Part shown: one piece after another, positions 25,088 to 33,511 of the stretch
Position numbering within the stretch: position 1 is the stretch's first letter
How the letters are laid out: each line of letters begins with the position of its first letter
Assembly (NCBI RefSeq): GCF_014649015.1
Contig: NZ_BMSF01000006.1
Coordinates: forward strand, 124,001 to 188,000
DNA length: 64,000 bases
Direction of reading: 5' to 3'
From: Streptomyces narbonensis
Lineage (GTDB): Bacteria > Actinomycetota > Actinomycetes > Streptomycetales > Streptomycetaceae
Made by a program: the position numbers and the translations under genes
The notes under the pieces: generated by a model
The model's database searches: none
Told to the model about the DNA's origin: nothing
What the model saw: the letters and a program-made list of their open reading frames with translations, nothing else

Positions 25088-25714
25088 GTGACGACTCTGG
25101 CAGGCGACATGATCCTGCTCGCCTTCGACGCGGAGGGCGGCAGGCTTCCCGTACGGCAGTCCCTGGCCCCGGCGGTGCGGGGTGCGCTGCTCGCCGAACT
25201 GCTCGACGGCGGCGCCCTGACGGACGAGGCGGGTACGGCCGGGGCCGTGGGCGAGGCCCCGCGGGACGCCGCGCTCCGGGAGGTGTGGCAGCGGGTCTCG
25301 GCGGAGCCCGGCAGGAAGTGGCTCCACTGGGTCCGCAAGGACGGCCGCGCGTCGGTCCACGAGGTGCTGCGGGGTCTGGAGAAGGACGGTCTCCTTGAGC
25401 GGAGCGCCGGCCGGGTCTTCGGCCTCTTCCCGCTGGAGCGCGTCGGCCTCACCCCGGAGGGCCTCGCGGCCGCCGGTGAGGTGCGTGCCGCGGTGGCCGC
25501 CGCGGCCGAGGAACCGGCGGGCCGAGCGGCCGACGGCCGGGCCGCGCTGCTTGCCGGACTCGCGCATGCGGGCGGCCAGTTGGGCACGGCCCTGTCCGCC
25601 GACCGGCGCCGCGCGCTCAAGGACCGGCTGACGGCCCTGTCCGAGTCCGCGGCCCCGGTGTCGCCCGCGGTCCGCCGAGCCGTCCAGGACCTCCAGGGCG
25701 CGGCGGTCTCGTAG
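25088..25714 (+). CDS. GPP34 (GOLPH3-like) family protein
   Basis: A 208-residue protein with the GPP34 start TTLAGDMILLAFDAEGG, then LLAELLDGGALT and a long helical C-terminus. Eukaryotic GOLPH3 proteins bind phosphoinositides. The bacterial members are common in Streptomyces but have no settled role. I chose GTG 25088 because GAGAGGAA lies seven bases before it; the ATG at 25073 has no ribosome site. It follows the SpaB_C gene by 11 bases and so ends the operon. A membrane-tethering or export-linked role in the cluster is only a guess. Confidence 0.8.
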   Translation: MTTLAGDMILLAFDAEGGRLPVRQSLAPAVRGALLAELLDGGALTDEAGTAGAVGEAPRDAALREVWQRVSAEPGRKWLHWVRKDGRASVHEVLRGLEKDGLLERSAGRVFGLFPLERVGLTPEGLAAAGEVRAAVAAAAEEPAGRAADGRAALLAGLAHAGGQLGTALSADRRRALKDRLTALSESAAPVSPAVRRAVQDLQGAAVS

Positions 25715-25773
25715 CGGAGGGGAGGGCGCGGTGCGGGCCGCGAGGCCCGGCCACGGCCGTGGGCCGCAGTCTC

Positions 25774-25949
25774 GGACGGCGCGTCCCCGGCCGACGAGCC
25801 CCGGACGGCGCGTTCCCAGCCGACGAGGCCCGGACGGCGCGTTCCCGGCCGACGAGTTTCCGGGCGGCGCGTCCCCGGCCGACGAGCCCCGGACGGCGCG
25901 TTCCCAGCCGACGAGCCCCGGACGGCGCGTCCCCGGCCGACGAGTTTCC
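25774..25949. repeat. 29/30-base minisatellite after the RiPP operon
   Basis: Six units starting at 25774, 25803, 25832, 25862, 25891 and 25920, each close to GGACGGCGCGTCCCCGGCCG plus ACGAGCCCC or ACGAGTTTCC. The order of lengths (29, 29, 30, 29, 29, 30) shows that the higher-order unit is a three-unit block of 88 bases copied once. It fills the gap between convergent genes. No gene is supported here. Confidence 0.9.
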
Positions 25950-25979
25950 GGGCGGCGAGGCCTGCCCCCGCCGCGTCCC

Positions 25980-26972
25980 TCAGATCCAGCCGCGTTCGCG
26001 TGCCAGGAGGGCGGCGTGGGGGCGGCTGGATGCGCCCAGGACGCGCAGGAGGTCGGCCACGTGCCGCCGGTAGGTGCGTACCGACATGCCCAGGTCCCGG
26101 GCGCCGATCTCGTCCTTGCCGACGTGGCACATGGACTTCAGGACGTCCCGCTCGGTCTCGGCGAGACCGCCCGGGCACTCCTCGTCGTCCTCGGTGATCG
26201 TCGCCAGGTCCGTGGCCTGGCACCAGATCTTCTCGAAGAGGGCGAGGATGCCGGAGACGAGGCCGGTCTCCTGGGCCACGAGGGCGCCCCGGGAGGTGTC
26301 CTCGGGGTCGATCGGGACCAGGGCGGTGCGCCGGTCGTAGACGAGGACGCGCTCCGAGAGGTCCTCCGCCACCCGGATCTGCGCCCCCTTCGCGGTGAGC
26401 TCCCGCAGGTAGCCGACGGTCAGCGGGTCGGCGAGGGCCTCCTGGAGCACCACGCTGCGGATCCGGACGCCCCGGCTCAGGCAGCGCAGGTCCAGCGGGC
26501 GCGAGTGCGCGATGTTCTCGGGCGTCAGCACCGTGTACGGCTCGACGGACAGGATCTCCTCGCGGGCGAAGAAGGCGAGGTCGTCGATGCGGTTGCGGAT
26601 CTGCGCCACGTTCTCCATGCGCTCGACCGACTGCGTCGAGGCCAGTGCCGGGCTCTGCTCGTCCCGCAGCTCCGCGACCAGGTGCCGGGAGCGGGTGACC
26701 TCCTGCAGCTCCTGGTGCAGTTCGCGCAGCCGCAGTTCGGTGAGCCGGTCGACCACGATCGCCGGGTCCGTCGGGCAGACGGTCCGCCGGTCCGTCCCGT
26801 ACAGCAGGCCGAGCTCGCGGAGCCGGTCCTGGGCGGTGGCCACGGCCTCGCGGTCGGCCCGCAGCAGGAGGTGGATGTCTCCGTCGGTCGTGTCGGGATT
26901 CCGCAGGAAGTGCCGGTAGATGCTCTCTTCCAGTTCGGAGAGTCCCAATACGCGCATGCCTGTTACCGCCAT
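25980..26972 (-). CDS. LuxR-type transcriptional regulator of the RiPP cluster
   Basis: A 330-residue regulator. The N-terminal part (about 8-95) resembles a TrmB/winged-helix head (LGLSELEESIYRHFLRNPD), a middle coiled stretch follows, and a sensor-like domain holds RGVRIRSVVLQEAL and LPI-type strands. The C-terminal part (about 270-330) is a LuxR-type HTH (GARDLGMSVRTYRRHVADLL). It faces the RiPP operon and ends beyond the minisatellite. It is the only regulator near the cluster and is probably pathway-specific. The ligand is unknown. Confidence 0.8.
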   Translation of the reverse strand: MAVTGMRVLGLSELEESIYRHFLRNPDTTDGDIHLLLRADREAVATAQDRLRELGLLYGTDRRTVCPTDPAIVVDRLTELRLRELHQELQEVTRSRHLVAELRDEQSPALASTQSVERMENVAQIRNRIDDLAFFAREEILSVEPYTVLTPENIAHSRPLDLRCLSRGVRIRSVVLQEALADPLTVGYLRELTAKGAQIRVAEDLSERVLVYDRRTALVPIDPEDTSRGALVAQETGLVSGILALFEKIWCQATDLATITEDDEECPGGLAETERDVLKSMCHVGKDEIGARDLGMSVRTYRRHVADLLRVLGASSRPHAALLARERGWI

Positions 26973-27104
26973 CTACGAGCCCCCCGAACTCTGCCGTGCA
27001 CCGGTGCCGCGCTCCGCTGGTCAGGCGGCGGTGACTGCGCGTCCGGATGATGGACTTGGAGAGTAATGCCCGAGTAAACGGGCGCCTACCGTAGGCCTTG
27101 CGAT

Positions 27105-27118
27105 GTGACGGGCGTCAC
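27105..27118. promoter_or_regulatory. Crp-like site between the RiPP regulator and the acyl-CoA ligase gene
   Basis: GTGACGGGCGTCAC fits the published Streptomyces Crp pattern GTG-N6-GNCAC exactly. It is the centre of a longer perfect inverted repeat, ATGTGAC-GGGC-GTCACAT (27103-27120). It lies 133 bases before the regulator start (26972) and 131 bases before the ligase start (27249), so it could serve either gene. Confidence 0.55.
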
Positions 27119-27248
27119 ATTGCGCGAATTGTGGTGATGGTGTGGTGACGGCGTGCCCCGCGCGCCCGTCGCACCCCTCCGGGTTGACCCCCGGACCAGG
27201 GGCGCATAGCGTCGCCGCGCTGGGGTGGGCAGCTGCTCAGGAGGTCGC

Positions 27249-28889
27249 GTGGTGGTGTCGGGTGGAGCGGAGCGGCTGACCGCGGACGGGGCTCCTTTCG
27301 CCGTCGAGGACGGGGTGTACGTCGGCGGGCCGCGGACCCTGCGGGAGTTCGTCGAGGTCGTCTGGGCCTACGGCGACCGGGTCTTCCTCGTCTCCGAGGC
27401 CGGGGAGACCACCTACCGCGAGTTCTTCGACGCCGCCTGCGGGCTCGCCCGGCGGCTCGTCGGGGAGTACGGGCTGCGCCCCGGGGACCGGGCCGTCGTC
27501 GCCATGCGCAACCTCCCCGAATGGCACATCGCCTTCTGGGCCGCGCAGCTCGCCGGGCTCGTGGCCGTCCCGCTCAACGCCTGGTGGACCGAGGACGAGT
27601 TCGCGTACGCCCTCGACGACTGCACGCCCGGCGTGCTGCTCGTCGACGGGGAGCGGGTCGCGCGGGTGCGCCGCTGGGCCGTCGGGCACGGGGTGCCCGG
27701 GATCGTCTTCCAGGGGAATGCCGAGGAGGGGTTCGTCGCGTACGTCCCCGACAGCGATCCGTTCCTCGGACCGCCTGTCGTCGACGTCCTCCCCGAGCAC
27801 GACTCCACCATCATCTACACCTCCGGCACCACCGGCCGGCCCAAGGGCGCCGTCGCCACGCACCTCGCGCAGGTCGGCGCCGCCATGAACCCCCGGTACT
27901 TCGCCGCCGCCGCGGCCCTCGCCCGCGGGGAGGTCCCCGGGGCCGCGCCCGCGCCCGTCTCGCTCACCACCTTCCCCTTCTTCCACGTGGCCGCCTTCAC
28001 CTCCTTCTACGCCGTCATGGCCGCCGGCGGGACCCTGGTGATGATGCGGAAGTGGGACGCCGGGGCCGCCCTCGGGCTGATCCGGCGGCACGGCGTCACC
28101 CACTACGCGGGAGTGCCCACCACCGCGCTCCAGCTTCTCGACGCCGCCCGCGCCGCAGGCGATCCGATGGAGAGCCTCGTCCTGCTCAGCACCGGGGGCG
28201 CCGCCGCGCCGCCCGGGATCGTCGCCGGGATCACCGCCGCGTACGGCGAGCGCGTCGAGCCCCGCAACGGCTACGGGCTGACCGAGACCTGCGGCGGAGT
28301 CCTGTCGAACGTCGGGGCCGAGTACCGGGCGCACCCGGGGAGCGTCGGGCGGCCCTCGCCCGCGACCGAGGTGCGGATCGAGCGGCCCGACGGGGAGGGT
28401 GTCGGGGAGCTCTGGCTGCGCGGGCAGTCGCTCATCCGGGGGTACTGGGGCGACGAGGCCGCGACCCGCGCGGCCTTCACCGACCACGGGTGGTTCCGCA
28501 CCGGGGACCTCGCGCGGGTCGACGGGCACGGGCGCGTCAGCATCGTCGACCGGATCACCGACATGGTGATCCGCGGCGGCGAGAACGTGTACTGCGTCGA
28601 GGTCGAGAGCGTCCTGCACGAGCATCCGGACGTCGCCGACGCCGCTGTCCTGGGCGTTCCGCATCCGGTGCTCGGCGAGGAGGTCGTGGCCGTCGTGCGA
28701 CTGCGCCCCGGTGCCGGGCCCGGGGCCGATGCCGAGCCGGCCGCGGAGGCGCTGCGCGCCCACGTCGGCGCGCGCCTCGCCGCCTTCAAGGTGCCCGCCC
28801 GTGTCCTCGTACGGGAAGGGGAGCTGCCGCGGAATCCGACCGGGAAGATCCTGAAGCGGGAGCTGCGGGGGCTCTTCAGCCGCGCGTGA
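27249..28889 (+). CDS. Class I adenylate-forming acyl-CoA ligase
   Basis: A 546-residue AMP-binding enzyme that would activate a fatty or aromatic acid as acyl-AMP and then acyl-CoA. Motifs are the P-loop YTSGTTGRPKGAV, GYGLTETCGG, the hinge DRITDMVIRGGENVY and the C-terminal lysine motif NPTGKILKREL. GTG 27249 has CAGGAGG just before it; an earlier in-frame GTG at 27225 does not. It overlaps the 3' end of the convergent protease gene by 14 bases. The substrate cannot be told from the sequence. There is no sign that it belongs to the RiPP cluster. Confidence 0.88.
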   Translation: MVVSGGAERLTADGAPFAVEDGVYVGGPRTLREFVEVVWAYGDRVFLVSEAGETTYREFFDAACGLARRLVGEYGLRPGDRAVVAMRNLPEWHIAFWAAQLAGLVAVPLNAWWTEDEFAYALDDCTPGVLLVDGERVARVRRWAVGHGVPGIVFQGNAEEGFVAYVPDSDPFLGPPVVDVLPEHDSTIIYTSGTTGRPKGAVATHLAQVGAAMNPRYFAAAAALARGEVPGAAPAPVSLTTFPFFHVAAFTSFYAVMAAGGTLVMMRKWDAGAALGLIRRHGVTHYAGVPTTALQLLDAARAAGDPMESLVLLSTGGAAAPPGIVAGITAAYGERVEPRNGYGLTETCGGVLSNVGAEYRAHPGSVGRPSPATEVRIERPDGEGVGELWLRGQSLIRGYWGDEAATRAAFTDHGWFRTGDLARVDGHGRVSIVDRITDMVIRGGENVYCVEVESVLHEHPDVADAAVLGVPHPVLGEEVVAVVRLRPGAGPGADAEPAAEALRAHVGARLAAFKVPARVLVREGELPRNPTGKILKRELRGLFSRA

Positions 28890-30147
28890 CGCGGATGCGG
28901 TAGGCGCCCGCCTCCTCCTCGGCGAGGACGCTGATCCGGATGCCGTTCGCCCGGTCGGTGAAGGTCTCGCCCGGCCGGTACGGGGCGTCCGACAGCTCCG
29001 CGTGGACGTTCGGGCGCCGGGTGCAGCCGCCGCTGGAGTGGTCGCTGTCGGACACGGTCACCGGGCCGTGGCCCGTGTCCACGTCGGACTCGACCCGGTA
29101 GACGAGGACGCCCTGCTCGCAGACCGCCTCGTCGTTGCCCTCCTTGCTGCGGACCTCGACCGCGTACCCCGACGTGCCGGAGAGCGGGACGAACGTCAGC
29201 TTGGGGCCGCCCGTGACGGCCAGCGGGGTGAGGGTGTAGTCGGCGGATCCGGGGCCCGAGGCGCAGTTGATCTGGTCGTTGTCGAGCCAGCCCAGCTTCC
29301 ACTTGTGCCAGCCGAGCAGGTCGTTGTTGGCGCCCCAGTCCTCGGACATGATGTCCCAGTGTCCGACGGTGCCGCCGCCGTCCGAGGTGTAGAGGTCGGG
29401 CAGGCCGAAGACGTGGCCGTTCTCGTGGGGCAGCACCCGGTAGCCGGTCTCGGCGAAGCTGCCGGAGCCGTCGTCCTGGCGGCTGTAGACGAAGGACGTG
29501 TTGGCGAGCGGCACGCCGTCGGCGTAGGGGGCGTCGTCGTTGCCGGAGAAGGTCACGGACAGGACGGTGTCGAGGGCGGACGGCCCGGCGTTCGGCGTGG
29601 CGAGGACGTTGACCAGGTCGTACGCGCTGAAGTCCACCTGCGCGTCGGCGGCCTTCACGATGTCCTCGACGAGCGAGCGGTACCCCGGCTCGTAGGGCGA
29701 GCCGCGCTCGATCCCGTACTCGGAGAACGGCCGGGGCATCCGGAGCCAGTCGGTCAGGGGGACCTCGGCCTGGTACTTCAGGCGCCCGTACGAGCTGGTG
29801 CGGAACCAGTCGGAGGTCTGCGGGAAGAACTCGCGGAAACGGCTCATCGCGGTGCCCTCGCCGACGGCGTCCGGGAAGTCGACCATCAGGGTGAGCGCCC
29901 TGATGTGGCCCGTGGAGCGGACGTATCCGGGGGCGGTCGGCAGCCCTTCCGACATCTGCACGCCCATCGTGGTCGCGATCCGGCACGGCCCGAGCTGCGC
30001 GCCGCTCGGCGCGGCGGCCACGGGGCCGGCCGAGGCCGGGGCGGGGTCGGGGAGCGTCGTGCTCGCGGAGGCGAGCAGCGCGAGGGAGAGGGCCGTGGTC
30101 GCCGCCAAGGCGACCGGCCTGCGTATCCGTCGGCGGGGGTGCTGCAT
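28876..30147 (-). CDS. Secreted M6-family metalloprotease
   Basis: A 423-residue secreted zinc protease. It starts at the ATG at 30147 with AGAGG upstream. Residues 1-40 form a signal peptide: RRRIRR, then a hydrophobic stretch, then DPAPASA. The catalytic motif HENGHVFGLPDLY begins at residue 241 (H241, E242, H245), as in immune inhibitor A-like M6 enzymes. The C-terminal part is beta-rich. A longer frame to 30285 gives an arginine-rich head without a ribosome site and was rejected. It is a single gene with its own promoter region. Confidence 0.87.
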   Translation of the reverse strand: MQHPRRRIRRPVALAATTALSLALLASASTTLPDPAPASAGPVAAAPSGAQLGPCRIATTMGVQMSEGLPTAPGYVRSTGHIRALTLMVDFPDAVGEGTAMSRFREFFPQTSDWFRTSSYGRLKYQAEVPLTDWLRMPRPFSEYGIERGSPYEPGYRSLVEDIVKAADAQVDFSAYDLVNVLATPNAGPSALDTVLSVTFSGNDDAPYADGVPLANTSFVYSRQDDGSGSFAETGYRVLPHENGHVFGLPDLYTSDGGGTVGHWDIMSEDWGANNDLLGWHKWKLGWLDNDQINCASGPGSADYTLTPLAVTGGPKLTFVPLSGTSGYAVEVRSKEGNDEAVCEQGVLVYRVESDVDTGHGPVTVSDSDHSSGGCTRRPNVHAELSDAPYRPGETFTDRANGIRISVLAEEEAGAYRIRVTRG

Positions 30148-30299
30148 ACGGGCGCCTCTCCGGTCGGGGCAGGTCTGCGGCACGGATCTCCTGCGGGGGA
30201 GACCGGAGATCCGTGTCGTGCGATCAGCCTGTGGCGAGTGGCTCCGGGGCGCGCGCCGGGTGGACCGATCGGGTCGGTATCGCACGCGGCGTGTCGGCC

Positions 30300-30313
30300 G
30301 TGACCCAGGTCAC
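30300..30313. promoter_or_regulatory. Second Crp-like site, between the M6 protease and TetR genes
   Basis: GTGACCCAGGTCAC matches the pattern GTG-N6-GNCAC. It lies 153 bases before the protease start and 98 bases before the TetR start, in their divergent promoter region. The two Crp-like sites flank the same small set of genes. Confidence 0.5.
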
Positions 30314-30410
30314 ATGACGGCCGGGAAATAACCGGGGGCTCTCTCCCCGTTTGGACCTGTGTTCAGCGAAGTGGGGAGTCCGTCCCCGGATCACTTGAGG
30401 AGGTTGTGGC

Positions 30411-31076
30411 GTGACCAGCACCCCGGACACCGCGCCCGTCCGCCGCGTACCGCGCCCGCGCGCCGATGCCCTGCGCAACCGCGAGCGGATCGTGACGGCG
30501 GCGCGCGAGATGTTCGTCGAGTTCGGCCCCCAGGTGCCGTACGACGAGGTGGCCCGCCGCGCGGGCGTCGGGAACGCCACGCTCTACCGCAACTTCCCCG
30601 AACGCCTCGACCTCGTCCGCGAGGTCGTCCTCTCCCTCATGGCCCGCGTCACCGAGCTCGCCGAGCGCGCCACCGAGGAGGAGGCCGACACCTTCGCCGC
30701 CCTCCGCCGCTTCACCCACGCCGCCGCCGACGAACGCATCGGCGCTCTGTGCCCGATGCTCGACGGCGCCTTCGACAAGGACCACCCCGACCTGACGGTC
30801 GAGCGCGAGCGCCTGGAGGAGGCCGTCCAGGGCCTCGTCGAGAGGGCGCAGCGCGCCGGCCGCCTCCGCGCCGACGTCGGCGTCGGGGACCTGATGGTGG
30901 CGGTCTCGCAGCTGACCCGTCCGCTGCCCGGCACGGCCTGTGTGAACTTCGATCAGTTCGTCCACCGTCACCTGCAGCTGTTCCTCGACGGCCTGGAGGC
31001 GCCCGCGCGCTCCGAGCTGCCCGGGACGGCCGCGACGCTGGAGGACCTGAGACGCGACTCCTGCCGGCGGTCGTGA
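30411..31076 (+). CDS. TetR-family repressor
   Basis: A 221-residue TetR regulator. The DNA-binding part is in the first 75 residues (RERIVTAAREMFVEFG, then PYDEVARRAGVGNATLYRNF), and the rest is the ligand-binding helical domain. The GTG start at 30411 has GAGGAGG nine bases upstream. The next gene on the same strand, 126 bases away, is a DHA2 multidrug exporter, its likely target. Confidence 0.9.
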   Translation: MTSTPDTAPVRRVPRPRADALRNRERIVTAAREMFVEFGPQVPYDEVARRAGVGNATLYRNFPERLDLVREVVLSLMARVTELAERATEEEADTFAALRRFTHAAADERIGALCPMLDGAFDKDHPDLTVERERLEEAVQGLVERAQRAGRLRADVGVGDLMVAVSQLTRPLPGTACVNFDQFVHRHLQLFLDGLEAPARSELPGTAATLEDLRRDSCRRS

Positions 31077-31202
31077 TGCTCACCGTCTAGCGGCCCCGTC
31101 CCCGCTTCCGCCCCTGCCTCCGTAAGCGGCGGTTCCGTCCCGCCCCCTGCACTTCCCTTACATCCTTTTTTCACCTGTACGCGCCAAGAGGTGGCTACCC
31201 CC

Positions 31203-32732
31203 ATGTCCAAAATCCCCGTGACCTCCGAGAGTCAGGCCGATCCCGGCCGCTGGAAGGCGCTCGTCTTCATCGCCCTCGCCCAGCTGATGGTCGTGCTCGA
31301 CGCGACGATCGTGAACATCGCGCTGCCCTCCGCCCAGCAGGACCTCGGGATCTCGGACGGCAACCGGCAGTGGGTCATCACCGCCTACGCCCTCGCCTTC
31401 GGCGGTCTCCTCCTCTTCGGCGGCCGCATCGCCGACCTGTGGGGCCGCAAGCGGACCTTCGTCGTCGGACTGATCGGCTTCGCCGCCGCCTCCGCCCTCG
31501 GCGGCGCCGCGACCGGCGAGGCGATGATGCTCGGTGCCCGCGCGCTCCAGGGCGCCTTCGGCGCGCTCCTCGCGCCCGCCGCGCTCTCGCTGCTCGCCGT
31601 GACCTTCACCGACGGCAAGGAGCGCGCCAAGGCCTTCGGCATCTACGGCGCGATCGCCGGTGGTGGCGGCGCCGTGGGCCTGATCCTCGGCGGCTTCCTC
31701 ACCGAGTACCTGAACTGGCGCTGGACGTTCTTCGTCAACATCCCGTTCGCGATCGTCGCCGCCGTCGGCGCGTACCTGGTCATCCGTGAGCCCGCGGGCG
31801 GCCGCAACCGCTCCACGCTCGACATCCCCGGCGTGATCCTGTCCACCCTCGGTCTGGTCGCGCTCGTGTACGGCTTCACCCGCGCCGAGTCCCAGGGCTG
31901 GAGCGACGCGAGCACCATCGGCCTGTTCGTCGCCTCCGCCGTGTTGCTGCTCGCCTTCGTCCTCACCGAGGCCAAGGTGAAGTCCCCGCTGCTGCCCCTG
32001 CGCGTCCTGACCGACCGCAACCGCGGCGGTGTCTACCTCTCGCTGGGTCTCGCCGTCATCTCGATGTTCGGCCTCTTCCTCTTCCTGACCTACTACCTGC
32101 AGGTCGTGAAGGGCTACTCGCCGGTCATGACGGGCTTCGCGTTCCTCCCGATGATCGCGGGCATGATCATCGGCTCCACGCAGATCGGTACGCGGCTGAT
32201 GACCCGCGTCCCGCCGCGCATGCTCATGGCCCCCGGCTTCCTGACCGCCGGTCTCGGCATGCTGCTGCTCACGCAGCTGGAGGTCGGCACCTCGTACGCC
32301 GGTCTGATCCTGCCCGCGCAGCTGCTGCTCGGTCTGGGCATGGGTACGGCGTTCATGCCGGCCATGTCGCTCGCGACGCTCGGCGTGGACCCGCGGGACG
32401 CCGGCGTGGCCTCCGCGATGGTCAACACCTCGCAGCAGGTCGGCGGCGCCATCGGTACGGCCCTGCTGAACACGATCGCCGCCTCGGCGACCACCGCCTA
32501 CCTGACCGACCACGCGGCGGGCGCGACCACCCCGGCCGCCCAGAAGCTGCTCCAGCTCCAGGGCATGGTCGAGGGATACACCGCGGCCATCTGGTGGGCC
32601 GTCGGCATCCTGGTCGTCTCGGCCGTGATCGCCTTCACCCTGATCACCACGGGGAAGCCGGACATGGGCGTCGTCGCCGGGTCCGGCTCGGGCGCGGACG
32701 ACGAGGTGAAGGTGCCGGTCGTCGCGCACTGA
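31203..32732 (+). CDS. DHA2-type MFS multidrug exporter
   Basis: A 509-residue 14-helix transporter. It has the DHA2 signatures LDATIVNIALPSAQQDL in helix 1 and the loop motif GGRIADLWGRKR after helix 2, followed by further helices to a short charged C-terminus (GADDEVKVPVVAH). I use the ATG at 31203 (MSKIPV). An in-frame GTG 12 bases earlier overlaps the AGAGG ribosome site. It probably exports a drug or a secondary metabolite by proton antiport and is likely under the TetR gene upstream. Its 3' end is tandemly repeated. Confidence 0.9.
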   Translation: MSKIPVTSESQADPGRWKALVFIALAQLMVVLDATIVNIALPSAQQDLGISDGNRQWVITAYALAFGGLLLFGGRIADLWGRKRTFVVGLIGFAAASALGGAATGEAMMLGARALQGAFGALLAPAALSLLAVTFTDGKERAKAFGIYGAIAGGGGAVGLILGGFLTEYLNWRWTFFVNIPFAIVAAVGAYLVIREPAGGRNRSTLDIPGVILSTLGLVALVYGFTRAESQGWSDASTIGLFVASAVLLLAFVLTEAKVKSPLLPLRVLTDRNRGGVYLSLGLAVISMFGLFLFLTYYLQVVKGYSPVMTGFAFLPMIAGMIIGSTQIGTRLMTRVPPRMLMAPGFLTAGLGMLLLTQLEVGTSYAGLILPAQLLLGLGMGTAFMPAMSLATLGVDPRDAGVASAMVNTSQQVGGAIGTALLNTIAASATTAYLTDHAAGATTPAAQKLLQLQGMVEGYTAAIWWAVGILVVSAVIAFTLITTGKPDMGVVAGSGSGADDEVKVPVVAH

Positions 32733-32857
32733 GCCCGGTACGAGGTGAAGGTGCCGGTCCTCGCGCACTGAGCCCGGTACGGGGTGAGGGTGCCGGTCCT
32801 CGCGCACTGAGCCCGGTACGGGGTGAGGGTGCCGGTCCTCGCGCACCGAGCCCCGTA
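32702..32857. repeat. 39-base tandem repeats copied from the exporter's 3' end
   Basis: Four units start at 32702, 32741, 32780 and 32819. The first contains the last ten codons and stop of the MFS gene; the later ones repeat this with small changes after the stop. The unit length is a multiple of three, and each of the first three copies carries an in-phase TGA. Confidence 0.9.
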
Positions 32858-32909
32858 CGCGCCCGCACTCCTCCCGGCGCTTCCTGCCCTGGTCCCATGA
32901 GCCTCGTGC

Positions 32910-33407
32910 TCAGCGGAGCCAGGGCAGGTCCGCGTCCGGGCCCGAGGGTTCGAGGCCCTCGGCCATCACGCGCATGATCTCGCCGAGCTGCGTCATCTGC
33001 TCGGCGGAGAGCCGGTCGAACATCGCCTGGCGCACGGCCGCCACATGGCCGGGCGCGGTGCGGCGCAGCACCTCCATGCCCTCGTCCGTCAGCCGGGCGA
33101 ACTGGCCGCGCTTGTCGGAGGGGCAGTTCTCGCGCACCACCCAGTCGCTCTTCTCCAGCCGGGCGATCGCGTGCGAGAGTCGGGATCGGGTGATCTTGGC
33201 GCTCTTGGCGAGCTCGGTCATCCGCAGCCGCCGGCGCGGTGCCTGGGAGAGCTGGACGAGCAGCCCGTAGTAGACGTGCGGCATCCCGGCGTCGCGCTGC
33301 AACTGGCGGTCGAGGTGATCCTCCAGGAGCGTGGTGGCGTGCAGGTAGGCGCGCCAGGTGCGCTGCTCCTCGTCGGTGAGCCAGCGAGGTTCGGTCATGT
33401 CTCCCAT
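32910..33407 (-). CDS. MarR-family regulator
   Basis: A 165-residue MarR protein with a helix-rich start (WRAYLHATTLLEDHLDRQL), the winged helix MTELAKSAKITRSRLSHAIARLE, and the wing DKRGQFARLT. It is divergent from the dioxygenase gene, with a 104-base shared promoter region that holds inverted and direct TTGAA-type repeats. It probably represses itself and the dioxygenase in response to a phenolic ligand. This MarR plus dioxygenase pair is common. Confidence 0.88.
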   Translation of the reverse strand: MGDMTEPRWLTDEEQRTWRAYLHATTLLEDHLDRQLQRDAGMPHVYYGLLVQLSQAPRRRLRMTELAKSAKITRSRLSHAIARLEKSDWVVRENCPSDKRGQFARLTDEGMEVLRRTAPGHVAAVRQAMFDRLSAEQMTQLGEIMRVMAEGLEPSGPDADLPWLR

Positions 33408-33430
33408 GGGTCCTATCGTACGACTCGTTC

Positions 33431-33485
33431 TTGAAAGTTGAACTACATAGGTTTACTCTGCAGGCATTGAGCTTGAAGTTTCAAT
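33431..33485. promoter_or_regulatory. Candidate MarR operator region
   Basis: An AT-rich stretch. TTGAAAGTTGAA at 33431-33442 is a direct repeat of TTGAA. ATTGA (33466-33470) and TCAAT (33481-33485) form an inverted repeat with an inner TTGAA-GT-TTCAA. It sits between the divergent MarR and dioxygenase starts. Confidence 0.55.
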
Positions 33486-33511
33486 GACTACGGAAGTCGG
33501 AGGTCGTCAGC

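Noticed and set aside
29002..30303. 433-codon rightward frame opposite the M6 protease
   Set aside because: Antisense shadow; the leftward frame has a signal peptide and HENGH motif.
32594..32977. Rightward frame through the 39-base repeats
   Set aside because: It exists only because the repeat unit is a multiple of three; it overlaps the MFS 3' end in another frame and has no start signal.
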